From the NCBI RefSeq assembly GCF_947242115.1, contig NC_074720.1:14587145-14651144 (forward strand): a stretch of DNA of 64,000 bases. The letters run 5' to 3'. Of this stretch, positions 53,694-64,000 are shown in pieces. The position numbers and the translations under genes were made by a program. Under the pieces are notes generated by a model. It searched no databases, was not told the DNA's origin, and saw only the letters and a program-made list of their open reading frames with translations. The stretch is from Biomphalaria glabrata (lineage: Eukaryota > Mollusca > Gastropoda > Planorbidae). Position 1 is the stretch's first letter; every line of letters begins with the position of its first letter.

Positions 53694-56600
53694 TGATGTT
53701 CTACAAAATGATGGCATCCCGATTGTTTTTATTAATTGTGTGATCATCATCAAAACCTTCTAGAAAGATGGAAATAAATTATAAATATATATTGCGAGGA
53801 TGCTTATTTACAGTGAGTATGATGAATGAAATGTCAAAACAACAAACATTAACAGTAGTTTTAAGTATTTGGTTCTTCTCATCCACACAGTTTACAGGTG
53901 CCATCTCTGTTGCTCAGGGATTATCACTGCCACAGGGTTACAGGCCTTTGTCACTCTCCATTTGTTCCAAAGCAGTTGTAATCAGACAAAATTTTGCAGA
54001 ACTGTACATCTTCCACCTCCCTGAAATGACCTTCCACAACACCCCGCTTCTTGTCTCCCTGACAATACCATCTACTTGTCCTTCACCTCCATGCTGGCCT
54101 GTTGAAAGGCGACTTCTATTTCTTGCCTTTTTAAAGCCAGCTCTAGTCATAACTGCTGTTTTTTGTTTTTTTTTCACCATGATGAGTTTCAGCACTGTTG
54201 TAGATGGATCACATTTAGTGGGTCTTTTAATTCTATCAACTAGCATAAATAAATAACCTAATTGTGAGAATTATTATGTCATTTCTTTATATTTTCTTTA
54301 CAGAAAGTCATTTAGAGTATGAAATAGTCCTGGCTATAGACATTAATACCACAGCAAATAAAGTGTATAAGCACAATTTTGCTGACACAAATTTGCAAAG
54401 TTTTGGCATTGAGGTAATTTTAGGATTGTATGTAAGTTGATAATTGTTGTACTCTTATATTAACATTATTTTTCATAATGCTATAATTTTGGTTGTTTAT
54501 TTTATTTCATAAAATTTAACATAAATCCAATCCATAATAAAAATAAAAAAAAATTCAAATCCTTTATTACAGGAGAAATTAAGTTAACTATTTTGTATGG
54601 TCTTCCCTTTCTTAGTAGAAGTACCAGTGTTAGTGTTATCAAAAAGGATTGACATTAGAGCCTGTTAGACTGGAGAATATTATCTAATTGTGCTCTACTC
54701 TCACAAACACATCATTTTATCTTATGTCCACTTTACTAAATTGGATCAATCATGGAAAATGGTTTTAAAAAATCAGACGTGTGCTAAAAAAAAACAAAGG
54801 GGGTAACATTTTGAATCTTTCATTGTTATGTTTCAGAAACTTAGTTTAAAGATGTTAGAAGATCTTCAAATCAACACAATTTTAATGAGTCCTCCTTGTC
54901 AGCCATTTACTAGAGTGGGGAAAAAAAGAGATTGCCATGATGTACGAACAAAATCTTTTCTCCACATCCTTGATCTGATCAAACTGTAGGAAAACTTTTT
55001 TTTCAAAAGAATTATTTTAATATCTTCATTTTAGTTTCATTTATATACTTGATACTGTTTAGAAAATGTTATTTAACACTATGTCGCACATGAAAAAGTA
55101 TCCCACTTCATTTGGATTCTTTTTGAGGCTACTTTTTCATGCGCGACCCTGTATAATTGCTATTAAAAAAAGCACTTTTTTCTTTATGTATATTACAGTC
55201 TTAGGTGAAATTTTTCTATTTGCACCATCTTTTATAGATTTTTATTTTATTAAGACTTTTGAAACAAAAACCATATCTGTCTTGCATGACTTAATATACT
55301 TAATGAACCAGCACATTACATATATCTAACATGAGCACATTCTCATAATAAGTTACAAACACATTTAAATAGAAAGAATGACAAGTGATATAGAATATCA
55401 CATCACATGTACTAAAACATATACTCAATATGTTAATTGTCTCACCCGGCACGATAAAACCTTGGACATGTGTTATAGCAACATAAAAATGGCCTATACA
55501 TCTCGATCGTTATTTCCCCTTGGAGAGTCAGACCACACAATGATCCATCTTACATCCACGTACAAACCGGTTTTAAAAACAAAACCTGAAGTACAGTCCA
55601 TCCAGTCATGGTCTGACGACGCTGTTTTACAGCTACAAAGTTGTCCGGAGCAAACAGATTGGGACATATTTGTAAACAACTGCCCAGACAGATGAACTTA
55701 CCACAACTGTTAATTCCTACATCCAGTTTCGTAAAAACATTATTGTACCAAACTAGAAAATTAAAACATTCAGTAATAATAGACCCTGGATGACCAACAT
55801 TAAAAATTAACATTCTGTCGTCATCGAGAAGTACATAGAAGTCTATTTATAAAGCGCTGATTATGAGTGTGTATGTGTTTTACGTGTGCGAATGTCGTTC
55901 GTATGTGCATCTATATTGTGCATCTATATTGTTATTGTACAGTAGTTACATTGAGGTTGTCAATTGTTGTCAAACCGAATTTCCATTTGATTGGATCAAT
56001 AAAACTTATCTTATCAATTGTTGCAACATAACTTATTGAAAATCTCCTGTTTTTATGGTTTCCTTTCTAGGCATTTTACTACTGGTACTTTTGAGACTAG
56101 TCATCTATTTTTCTTTTTTTAGGCCTGCTCTTCTTTAATAAAAACACATTTCTGTACTTCTACACTTCTATTTATACACTTTTATGTTTCTCATAAGATA
56201 TTTCGTAGGCACATAATGATTTATGTACATGAATTATCTGATTTTTTTACACTTGGTTTTATATGAATAGAATGTGCTTCAAATGCTGTTCAAAATTCAA
56301 CAATAGTAAATATTATTTAATAATAAATGATATATAATATATAAATAATATATAATATACCAGCATAAATAATATTCTACATTAACATTTTTAAAATTCA
56401 TATAAGGGATCCACCAGTATGTTCTCTGCTTACTTTTTTTTAAGGTAGGAGTTTTTCAATGTTTCACCTGGTGATGTATTAAAATGTGTTTTTTCTTATT
56501 TTATGCCAGGATAAAAGTAAAACCTGTGTACATTCTTGTAGAAAATGTCAAAGGGTTTGAGACATCAGAGACTAGAGGTCAGCTGATTGAGTGTTTGAAA

Positions 56601-59600
56601 TATTGTAATTACACTTATCAGGAGTTTCTACTGACTCCATTACAATTTGGAATCCCCAACAGCCGGCTCCGATATTATCTTACTGCCAAATGGAATCAGT
56701 GTTTGATGACTACAGCTACTGGTAATTACAGTGTAAGAGTTATTGTTCCAAAGTTATATTCTCATATTTTATTTGATATTATTCTTTCAACTCCCATTGA
56801 CCAATTTAACTCTCCCTAATTATTTTCCAAGTTCCCACGGAATTATTCATTTTGCTCATATGTATTTCACTACCCTCTTATGATTATACTTTGATAAGTT
56901 TTATTTGTTTGTTATCAGAAAATATTATATTTGGTTTAGAATTAAAGGGGAATAATAAGATAAAACAAATGTTTATAAAACCAAAATAAAAGTTAAATTT
57001 GGAAAATGGAATTTAAAAATAAAAACTTACTGACTGTGGACAACTCTCTTTGAAACTATATCTAGGTAATATTTTATGATCCAAAGTGAACTAAAAGTAT
57101 TTTTTTTTATGATAGTTATTTATATTTTCACAAAACTTAATATATAACATATATAAAACATTTAATTGTCTTGAGGTCACTTTCCGTTTCACACAGCATA
57201 CATCATAATTAACAATGGTATTGTGGATTAAGAGAGAAAGAGTTGACAGGCCATTGATCTGCATTTATTTTGACAGTAGCCAATTGAGATAGCTTTCTTT
57301 TTTTTGTTTCAAGTTTTCAATGTACCAAAGTATTTTTTTTTAAACAAAGCATCCAGAAACAGTTTCATCACCCTATAAAAATATTATTCAGTAACACAAT
57401 ATAATATTGATTTTTTATCAGTTAACGTCATCATATAATAGCAACCAAAAATATTGTGGAAGATAAAATAACATGAATCTAATAACACAATATTCATTTT
57501 TTATCAGTTACAGATTAGCATGTATTAGCAATTAATACACAACACCTTTGCTTGTGATCTATATACCAGTACATCACATTCTTCTTACAAACAAAATTAT
57601 GTTCAGTCCACTCAGACAATTTTCTTAAAGTTTTTGATGAATGAGAGTCCATTAGCTATCAATAATTCCAAAGAAAAATCCCTGCAATAAAAAATAATGT
57701 AAATAGTAAATATAAGTGTTTGCAACATAGGACCCCCCACAAACCATAAGCTTAAGAAAGGAGTGAACTGTATTTTACTTTCCCACAGACCTTTAGGATA
57801 TATAATGTAACTTTATTATCTACCAGTACTAATATTTGTCCTGATTAAGAAATCTTGGAATTGAATTGAAACATTAGACTTGTTTTTAAAGTAAATATCA
57901 TTAAATAAAATAAATTTGTATATAGACCTTTTTTATTATTTATTTTTCTTTTTGCTTTAAGATTTTAACAGAGCTTCAAGATTTTTCCAGCTTTTTAAAA
58001 GACAGTGTTACAGCTCATGAACAAGAGGCTGTTAAAAACACAAACTTTTTAGTTAATGACAATTCTGAAAGTTTAAAGCCTAGTTGTGCCAGAGCACAAA
58101 GTTCTGATTTGCAAGGTGTAAAAACTCAAGATAGCCAACAATCAAGTGACTCTTTGCAAAATGAAGCCAAAAGTAGTCTAAAGGACTTCGGTAGAAATAT
58201 GAGATATTGTGAAGAGGATGATAAATTTATAAATGATAAAAGTCTATCATTGTCTGAATATATGGAAACTAGTGATAATATAGATCTTCAAGACTACTGG
58301 CTTTCAGACAAGGAGCTTCGAATGTTTGTTATCATGGATGTTGTTTACCCAGAGCTTAAAAAATCTATTTGTTTCACAAAAAGGTAATTAACTATTGAAA
58401 TTATAGGTATTTGTTATAGATTTGAATTTAAAAAAACATTTTAAAAAATAAGTTCTGTATATATTTTTTTTAAATTTCATTTTTTTTTAAAAATCACTTT
58501 ATTGAACTTTTTACTGTCCAAAATTGCTATACCATCATTGTGTGTTATTCTAAGAGTTAATTGGGTGAGTAGTTAACCCTTACGTTGACATTTAGATAGA
58601 CAACATTATGTTCTTCAACAAATATTTTAAGTATTTCTTAACTTGATGTCAGAGAGATGCTCTTTTTTTTTTTTTTCAAGTTTAAATAAAAAAAAAAAAA
58701 ATGAAATTTTAAATAACTTTTTCAGAATAGTTAACTATGTTAGAAAATTCTAGTTATTTGTTGACATCTGTCCATGGTTTTAAGTTGTTTTTTTTGTACA
58801 TCACATCTCCTCGCTCCTGTCGTACGATCATTGCTCTCTGTTCCAATATCTTTTGCTGACATGTTGGGAGAGGCGGTACGTGTCTAATAAGTCTCCATAC
58901 TACTTTGAGGCACTTAGCTAAGTGCCTTGCAGCTTGAGTTAAATCTCAAATAATTTATAGTATCCATCAAAATTTGAATTCGAGCCTCTTTTCTTTTATT
59001 TAAAAGCTAAGAAAAATTTACCACTCAGTCATACGCCCCAATAATTTTAGTAAATTAAAAAAATAAATATAGTTTTATAAATAGAAGAATATGACTTAAT
59101 GAAAAAAAAAGCTAATTTGACACTCTGAAATGAATTTCAAACTTATTTAGACATTTAACATGAGAATCATTCCAACAGAATTAGTTCCATCACTTATTCT
59201 TTGATTTTTCTCTATTTGTTATAAATAATAAAAGTTCTTACTAAATACTATTGTCAAGGTATGGGCACTATATAGAAGGAGCTGGTTCAGTGGTACAGAT
59301 GTCTTCAGATATACAGGTCAGTTTGATGTAGTTGTTTTTTTTTTTTTACAGTTAAAAATAATTGTAAGTGAGCCTATTCTATTACCGGTACTAATAATCA
59401 GCATAAAATCTAATGTTATGAATTTTTTTCTCAAACTTTTCAAGCACCTGGTACTTCCCCTTTGGAACTTGGTCTTGTCTGTCGCTTTTGTAAAATAAAA
59501 ACTAACATGTGCATAGCTAATTTCAGATGTCAAATTATGTCTTCAGCTGTCACTCTTTCCTGTTGACAAATAGTTGTATATGTGGTGGAGGAGAGCAAAT

Positions 59601-60926
59601 AAGGATGTTGCATTGATGCTAGAATAGTTGAATAGTTGGCTAAGTTAACAGCTTAGAAATCTTTGCTTTTTTCTTTAATGATAATACCACCATAGAAAGC
59701 GGACCAATTGTAGATTTCTCTTGTGTAATATAATAAATTGTATTTACATTTCAGATGTTTATATTTTTAAAAGACAAGTCTTTATTGTTAAATATTTCTT
59801 AAAAGACACATAGGCCTTTGAAAAAAATTAAAGAGTAGCAAAAATTATTTTTTAACAATGTTATATAAGCAATGTATTTTTTTATTTTATCATAAAATGT
59901 TAATTTTTATTAAACCAACTTAGAAGCTCAATAAATATTACTTTTTTTTTGGTGATGTAAATATAATCCAGCATGTGATAGCTGCAAGTGATCTCAAACA
60001 TCAAGCAGTCAATTCTTTGAACAGAAATGATTGGGGTGAAAGTGAAATGGAAATACTGAGAAATTTGCATTTGAGATACTTTACTCCTAGAGAAGTTGCC
60101 AACTTGTTATGTTTTCCTAAAGATTTTAGTGAGTACTTTTGAAATATCTTAGCTTCTATAATTTAATGTCATCAAGTGGTCACTATTTTGTTATTCTACA
60201 AAAAAACAACATCAGCAAGGCAGTGAGTGTATGAATTATTCTGGATGTACTATACGTGTGAGATGATCCACAGTTGCATTATGACTGAAGGAGACCATGG
60301 CCATAGATAGATGTCTGTGATTTTAGTTGATTGTTTTACATCTTAAACCACTATTTATTTATACATATAAAGAATCTCTAAAGGCATTTGAAAGTTTTTA
60401 GATGCTTTTTAAATTTACACTAAACAAAATGATCAAAGTATAAGTAACAAAAAAAAAAATAAAATAAATTATCTTTATATGCCTATTTTCTCATGTTTCT
60501 TCTTGTTACAGTTGGTGGGCAGGGTAGCGTGAATGTGAAATGTGAATGTGTTTTGAAAGAGGATGTTTGAAAACTAAGAAAGGATGAAGGGATAGATATA
60601 AAGGAACATTATTAACATTGTGTATTCTGTCAAAATGATTAAAATGCATAGAACAATACACACAGTATTGTATTGTTGTAATCATGAGATTCTCATCTGT
60701 TGCTTATAAAATGGTTAAGGCAAAATTTGTTGTACCTCTTTCTGTGACTAAATGTTACCGTACTAACCCTCTTAAATTTAAGATTCCTTAAGGGTATCAA
60801 TTTTTATTTTATTTTTCAGGTTTTCCAGATGGCCTGACCAAAGTCCAGAAGTACAGAGTTCTAGGCAACAGCCTAAATGTCTTTGTAGTAACACAGCTGA
60901 TCCAATTTATGACCAAAATATTATGA
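51621..60926 (+). CDS. TRDMT1: TRDMT1 / DNMT2 tRNA cytosine-5 methyltransferase, 8 exons
   Basis: The family methylates C38 of tRNA-Asp (and tRNA-Gly/Val in some animals) using S-adenosylmethionine. Exons: 51621-51681, 54304-54413, 54837-54985, 56510-56721, 57972-58383, 59259-59316, 59972-60128, 60820-60926. All borders are GT-AG with compatible phases; the total is 1,266 nt and 421 residues (human 391). Motif I is LELYSGIGGMHFAL (residues 6-19). Motif IV is SPPCQPFTRVG with catalytic Cys78. Motif VI is ENVKGFE (118-124). Motif VIII is GIPNSRLRYYLTAKW. The DNMT2 signature CFT is at residues 311-313, followed by KRYGHYIEGAGSV. Motif X is GNSLNVFVV near the end. The start Met is followed immediately by motif I, as in the family. 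The extra length lies in the poorly conserved region encoded by exon 5. Poly(A) signal AATAAA is at 60954-60959. It looks intact, and introns 1 and 3 hold LINE fragments. Confidence 0.96.
52020..52150 (+). mobile_element. LINE RT fragment
   Basis: It reads KNSKYLDVIIAEKLSQNL, a stop, then IDEIIKKSNKALGFL, the post-palm KYLGV..KANKTLGFL region of CR1/Jockey RTs. It lies in TRDMT1 intron 1. Confidence 0.6.
53120..53240 (-). mobile_element. LINE C-family 3' end with zinc-finger motif
   Basis: On the minus strand it reads CSICGQKCLSKIGLHSHMKK, then a stop and CGTTCTACGACTGAAGGAGG. This C2H2-like C-terminus belongs to the same LINE family as 30900-31260. It lies in TRDMT1 intron 1. Confidence 0.65.
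53630..53690. repeat. (AT)n microsatellite, TRDMT1 intron 1
   Basis: A pure AT run of about 60 bases; a shorter one lies at 53297-53319. Upstream, GATCATCTTATC-like words and GTGACA recur. Confidence 0.95.
53938..54246 (-). other. Unrecognised open frame inside TRDMT1 intron 1
   Basis: The minus strand has 102 open codons with a mixed, protein-like composition (MVKKKQKTAVMTRAGFKKAR; GIVRETRSGVLWKVISGRWK). The plus strand is also open for 162 codons (53768-54256) with a hydrophobic product. The base composition is richer in GC than its surroundings. No family is recognised. It may be a piece of a mobile element; host coding is not supported. Confidence 0.3.
55378..56030 (+). mobile_element. 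LINE endonuclease fragment with 3' tail
   Basis: A 105-codon frame reads QYVNCLTRHDKTLDMCYSNI, then SLFPLGESDHTMIHL and SWSDDAVLQLQSC, the C-terminal half of a Rex/CR1-like endonuclease and its linker. An unrelated-looking 3' part ends AATAAAACTTATCTTATC, so the RT is deleted. It lies in TRDMT1 intron 3. Confidence 0.75.
58805..59040 (-). mobile_element. Degenerate tRNA-derived SINE
   Basis: On the minus strand GGGGCGTATGACTGAGTGGT (A box) and AGAGGCTCGAATTCAAATTT (B box) lead an otherwise decayed body. The family is not one of A-C with certainty. It lies in TRDMT1 intron 5. Confidence 0.5.
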
Positions 60927-60953
60927 TGTTAAGTCATTGTAGTTAATGTTTTA

Positions 60954-60959
60954 AATAAA
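60954..60959 (+). terminator. TRDMT1 polyadenylation signal
   Basis: An AATAAA hexamer lies 28 bases after the TRDMT1 stop codon, in AT-rich sequence. It is the first good signal downstream and implies a very short 3' UTR. Confidence 0.6.
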
Positions 60960-61424
60960 TTTTTAAACCAATATGGATTTTCATTGGTTATTTTTTTAAA
61001 TTTATTTGGCAAATCTTCTTTCATTTTATATTAAAAGCTATAATTCTGAAGTTATTTTTATATAATGTGGCTCATATTCAAGCTAGCTTCCTTAACACAG
61101 GATGCAGTTCATTAAGTAATAATGCTTTTGAGAGAGAAAAACAGTAATTATGATTTCTGTTGGTGTGACTCCTGGCTTTTTTAACCATTAGTTAATAATT
61201 CAGGCTCTGTGGCTTTGATCTGAGATGGGTATCTGATATTATTTGAGAAACACAGCGATGAAAGTCTATGTTAAACTTTCATAAAATACCACTACAAATC
61301 TCTATCCATAATTTGGTCCTGCAGATCACTACATAATAAGAGATTAATAAACTTAAATGAATTTTAACTAATACTGGTAATTTAAAATTAATATATTAAA
61401 ATACTGTTGATATTAAAATATATT

Positions 61425-61920
61425 GGAGGCTTCCATCAAAGATGAGTACACAATGTACATTGTGATATACCGGTACTAAGGGTTTCCATCAAAGATGAGT
61501 ACAGGTACACAAAGTGCATTGATACTTACTGGGGATTTCCATCAAAGATGAGTACAGGTTCACACATTGATTTACTGGAGATTTCCATCAAAGATGAGTA
61601 CATAATGTACATTGAGCTATACTGGGGATTTTCATCAAAGTTGAGCACAGGTACACAAAGTCCATTCATGTTTACTATAGGGATTTCTATCAAAGATGAG
61701 TACTGGTACATGAAATGCATTGATTTACTGGAGTTTTCCATCAAATATAAGAACACAAAGGGCATTGAGATTTCCTTCCAAGATGAATACCTACAAACAT
61801 ATATTGCATTAATACTTACTGGGGATTTCCATCAAAGATGAGTACCAGTACACCAAGTGCATTGATGTTTACTTGGGATTTCCATCAAAGATGAGTACAA
61901 GTGTTATTGAGATTTTTTTG
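61425..61920. repeat. Minisatellite downstream of TRDMT1
   Basis: About nine imperfect units share TTTCCATCAAAGATGAGTAC followed by a variable GTACACAAAGTGCATTGAT-like part, period roughly 45-65 bp. Short open frames in it on both strands are products of the repetition. Confidence 0.88.
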
Positions 61921-63148
61921 AAATAAGGACTAAGTGTTGTCACATTGTGCCCTATTTTTTCATTCACAAAAATATTGTTGAGTGTACTTTCAAGCTAACC
62001 TGAGATTGGGACAGTCTGTGAGTCTTTTTCCATTAAGCAAGCTCAGAGTAGATTACATTATCTTGGATTATTTTTACATTCATCCTGTAACCTGACATGG
62101 TGGATCAACATAAGAATGCCTGAACCAATACCACTTTATTAACTATGCTGTGCTACCATATGATTATTACAAAAGGTCTTTATAAGAACACAGAATATTT
62201 TTTCAGCATGCATAAAAAGAAAAGAAAATGTAAAGTAAAATGTAAACCTTTAGTCTTAGCACAGTTGTTAGTTGTACAGTGTTGGTTCCAGACCCACACT
62301 TTTTTAAATCACATTTATAGATCTACATAGTTTTACAAGAAAATAAAGAAAAAAAAAAGTTTAATTTTTAATTGCAATTACACTTGCAAGTAAAGGGCAA
62401 CACTCTATGGCTACGTATGCAATTCTATCATGCCATAATTATAATTGTAACTCAGTTCCTAATGTGAGTAGGATATTTTATTTTAAGTATAGATTTTGAG
62501 AGTCCAGACTTTGTAAATTTATGTATAAGGACGTCTGTCTGTAGTCACTCAATGAGCTCTGTGTGTTGTAGCCTATCTGTTCTGTTTTGTGGAAATTTGC
62601 TGTTTTTAATCGAAGAAATTTAAGAGACCTTGTAAAAAATGTAATCAAAAGGAATTTCCAATACGGATCAATGAAGCACCCTTAAGGAGAGGCTATTTAA
62701 AAAATTAAGCAGTTATTTCTCTTGCGGTGAAACTAGGTCGTCGAATTATGACATGCAGGTCTGAAGCGGTACAACTAAATATCGCAACAATAGGCTGTAA
62801 AGATCTAGAATCTAGTAATGTTGTCTTTTAAATAAGGCATTGCAACAAGTAGCTATTTTAAAGTACAACAAAAATTATTGCTTTGCTAGCATATTTAAAT
62901 GTCAGATTGATCTGATTCTAGATCTATTTCTTCATAATCATATCATTTTGTTTAATGCTCTAAAATCCACTGTAGCCTACATATGACATAGGATCAACTT
63001 GAATTTAACTCAATATCGTAGGCTTGTTTACGTATCCTCAATGGCAACGTGTCAAAAAAAAAAAAAGTGAAGCGAATACAAACACGGTGTGTAGGGCTAG
63101 CACACTGTGCACTCGCTTTAGATAAGCTACACTATCTCGCTGTTCAAT
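61921..63148. other. Intergenic between TRDMT1 minisatellite and DHDH
   Basis: No conserved frame was recognised. The DHDH promoter should lie in the last few hundred bases, which have no obvious TATA box at a fixed distance. Confidence 0.4.
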
Positions 63149-63238
63149 ATGGCCACTAGGTGGGGTATTTGTGGCGCTGGTAAAATTTCTTTAGACTTCT
63201 GCATGTGCATTAAATCACTGCCTTCAGAGGATCACCAG
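63149..63238 (+). CDS. DHDH: First exon of a dihydrodiol dehydrogenase (DHDH)-like gene, partial
   Basis: The Met at 63149 opens MATRWGICGAGKISLDF and then IKSLPSEDHQ, 30 codons ending at a GT donor (GTTTGG). Human DHDH starts MALRWGIVSVGLISSDF and reads TLPRSEHQV at the same place. This is the N-terminal Rossmann strand and NAD(P)-binding turn (GICGAGKIS) of the Gfo/Idh/MocA family. Known members oxidise trans-dihydrodiols or D-xylose with NADP. No second exon was recognised in the last 760 bases, so the rest should lie beyond the window. The donor is not strong. The assignment rests on one short exon. Confidence 0.75.
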
Positions 63239-64000
63239 GTTTGGCATAGTTAAAGAATTTAGTGTAAGCCATAAAATGCGTTTGGTTTTTTACGGTAACA
63301 TGCGTGCTAAAACGACGCCATAACACCGTGATAAAAGCAGTAGTTTAATGGCACGTGGAAAAGCTGCTAATGCAAATAAATCTGGCACCCTGATATCCGC
63401 GCATTGATTTGTTCACATGTAAAACAAAAGCCAAATAAATTTACGGTGCTTTTTCGTTGTGGCCGCATAAATGACAGCCAGGCCAAAATACAATGTGTGT
63501 TACCGGTACCTACATAAAAAATATGACTTAGAATGTATTCCAGGACCATCCTCAGCACTGCTATAGTCTTCTTTTAGCTTTAAATTACATACGTAGAGTC
63601 TACTAGACCTATATGTCTAAACCTACTAATGAGCAGCTGAGAAAGGGATATGCGACAAACGGACAAACGTGTTGTCAACAGTCAAAAGCCTTACCAACAT
63701 ATTTTGATACACCCTTCAATATGAACCCCCCTCCTCTCTCTCTCTTTCTCTCTCTCAGCATTTTATGGCATAGGCCTATATAGTCATTCATAGATCCACA
63801 TTACCATAACCCTAAAAAGTAAAAAGCCTATCTCATCACGGTTATTGTCTTTCATTTGGTGCCACTGACCTATATACAAATATATAGGTTTGTGGCCAAT
63901 CAATGCACTCTATGGCACTTCCATCCATGATGCACTCAATTAAAACAATCAGGTGCTGAACGTGGTTGTCGAAGTCTTCGCGGAGTGCAAGAAATAACGA
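63239..64000. other. Presumed first intron of DHDH
   Basis: No second DHDH exon (VVAVAARD-like) was found. It contains a CT-rich run at 63728-63757 and AT-rich sequence. Confidence 0.45.

Noticed and set aside
61526-61841. Open frames over the minisatellite downstream of TRDMT1
   Set aside because: They exist on both strands and repeat the same peptide words; no Met context, no splice borders, no family.

Overview
The window is AT-rich, intron-rich animal DNA packed with retroposons. The spliced genes, the tRNA-derived SINEs, the I/Nimb-like LINEs and the CTAGAT-rich simple sequence together suggest a gastropod mollusc, probably a freshwater snail. That placement is inference from repeat style and protein similarity recalled from memory; no search was run.

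Three protein-coding genes can be supported. (1) On the minus strand, about 3.36-37.77 kb, lies a nearly complete SLC9C-type gene (sperm Na+/H+ exchanger class). At least 25 exons encode an antiporter-like membrane domain, a voltage-sensor-like domain, a cyclic-nucleotide-binding domain and an acidic tail, about 1,110 residues with consistent exon phases. Its first exon is unresolved and its last is ambiguous. The residues at the usual NHE ion-binding positions are changed. (2) On the plus strand, 51.62-60.93 kb, lies a complete eight-exon TRDMT1 (DNMT2) tRNA cytosine-5 methyltransferase gene, 421 residues with all catalytic motifs. (3) On the plus strand, 63,149-63,238, is what looks like the first exon of a dihydrodiol dehydrogenase (DHDH) gene that runs off the right edge. 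A tRNA-Glu(CTC) gene lies at 48,650-48,721 on the minus strand.

Layout: 0-3.3 kb holds LINE 3' fragments. 3.36-37.77 kb is the SLC9C gene, whose introns hold two long I/Nimb-type LINEs: 7,161-12,969 (minus, full length, 13-bp target duplication inside a SINE) and 18,631-23,436 (plus, 12-bp target duplication inside a 30-bp satellite). The same gene contains three SINE families and four tandem arrays. Two of those arrays copy one of the gene's own splice sites. 37.8-51.6 kb is intergenic: a LINE RT fragment, two hAT-type elements (one with an 8-bp target duplication), a MITE-like element, SINEs, CTAGAT-rich islands, AT microsatellites and the tRNA. 51.6-61 kb is TRDMT1, 61.4-61.9 kb a minisatellite, and 63.1 kb the DHDH start.

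SLC9C and TRDMT1 are divergently arranged about 14 kb apart and nothing suggests they work together. The window shows no bacterial-style operon, CRISPR array or defence cassette. The most unusual points are the altered ion site of the SLC9C protein and the tandem copies of its exon-intron junctions.
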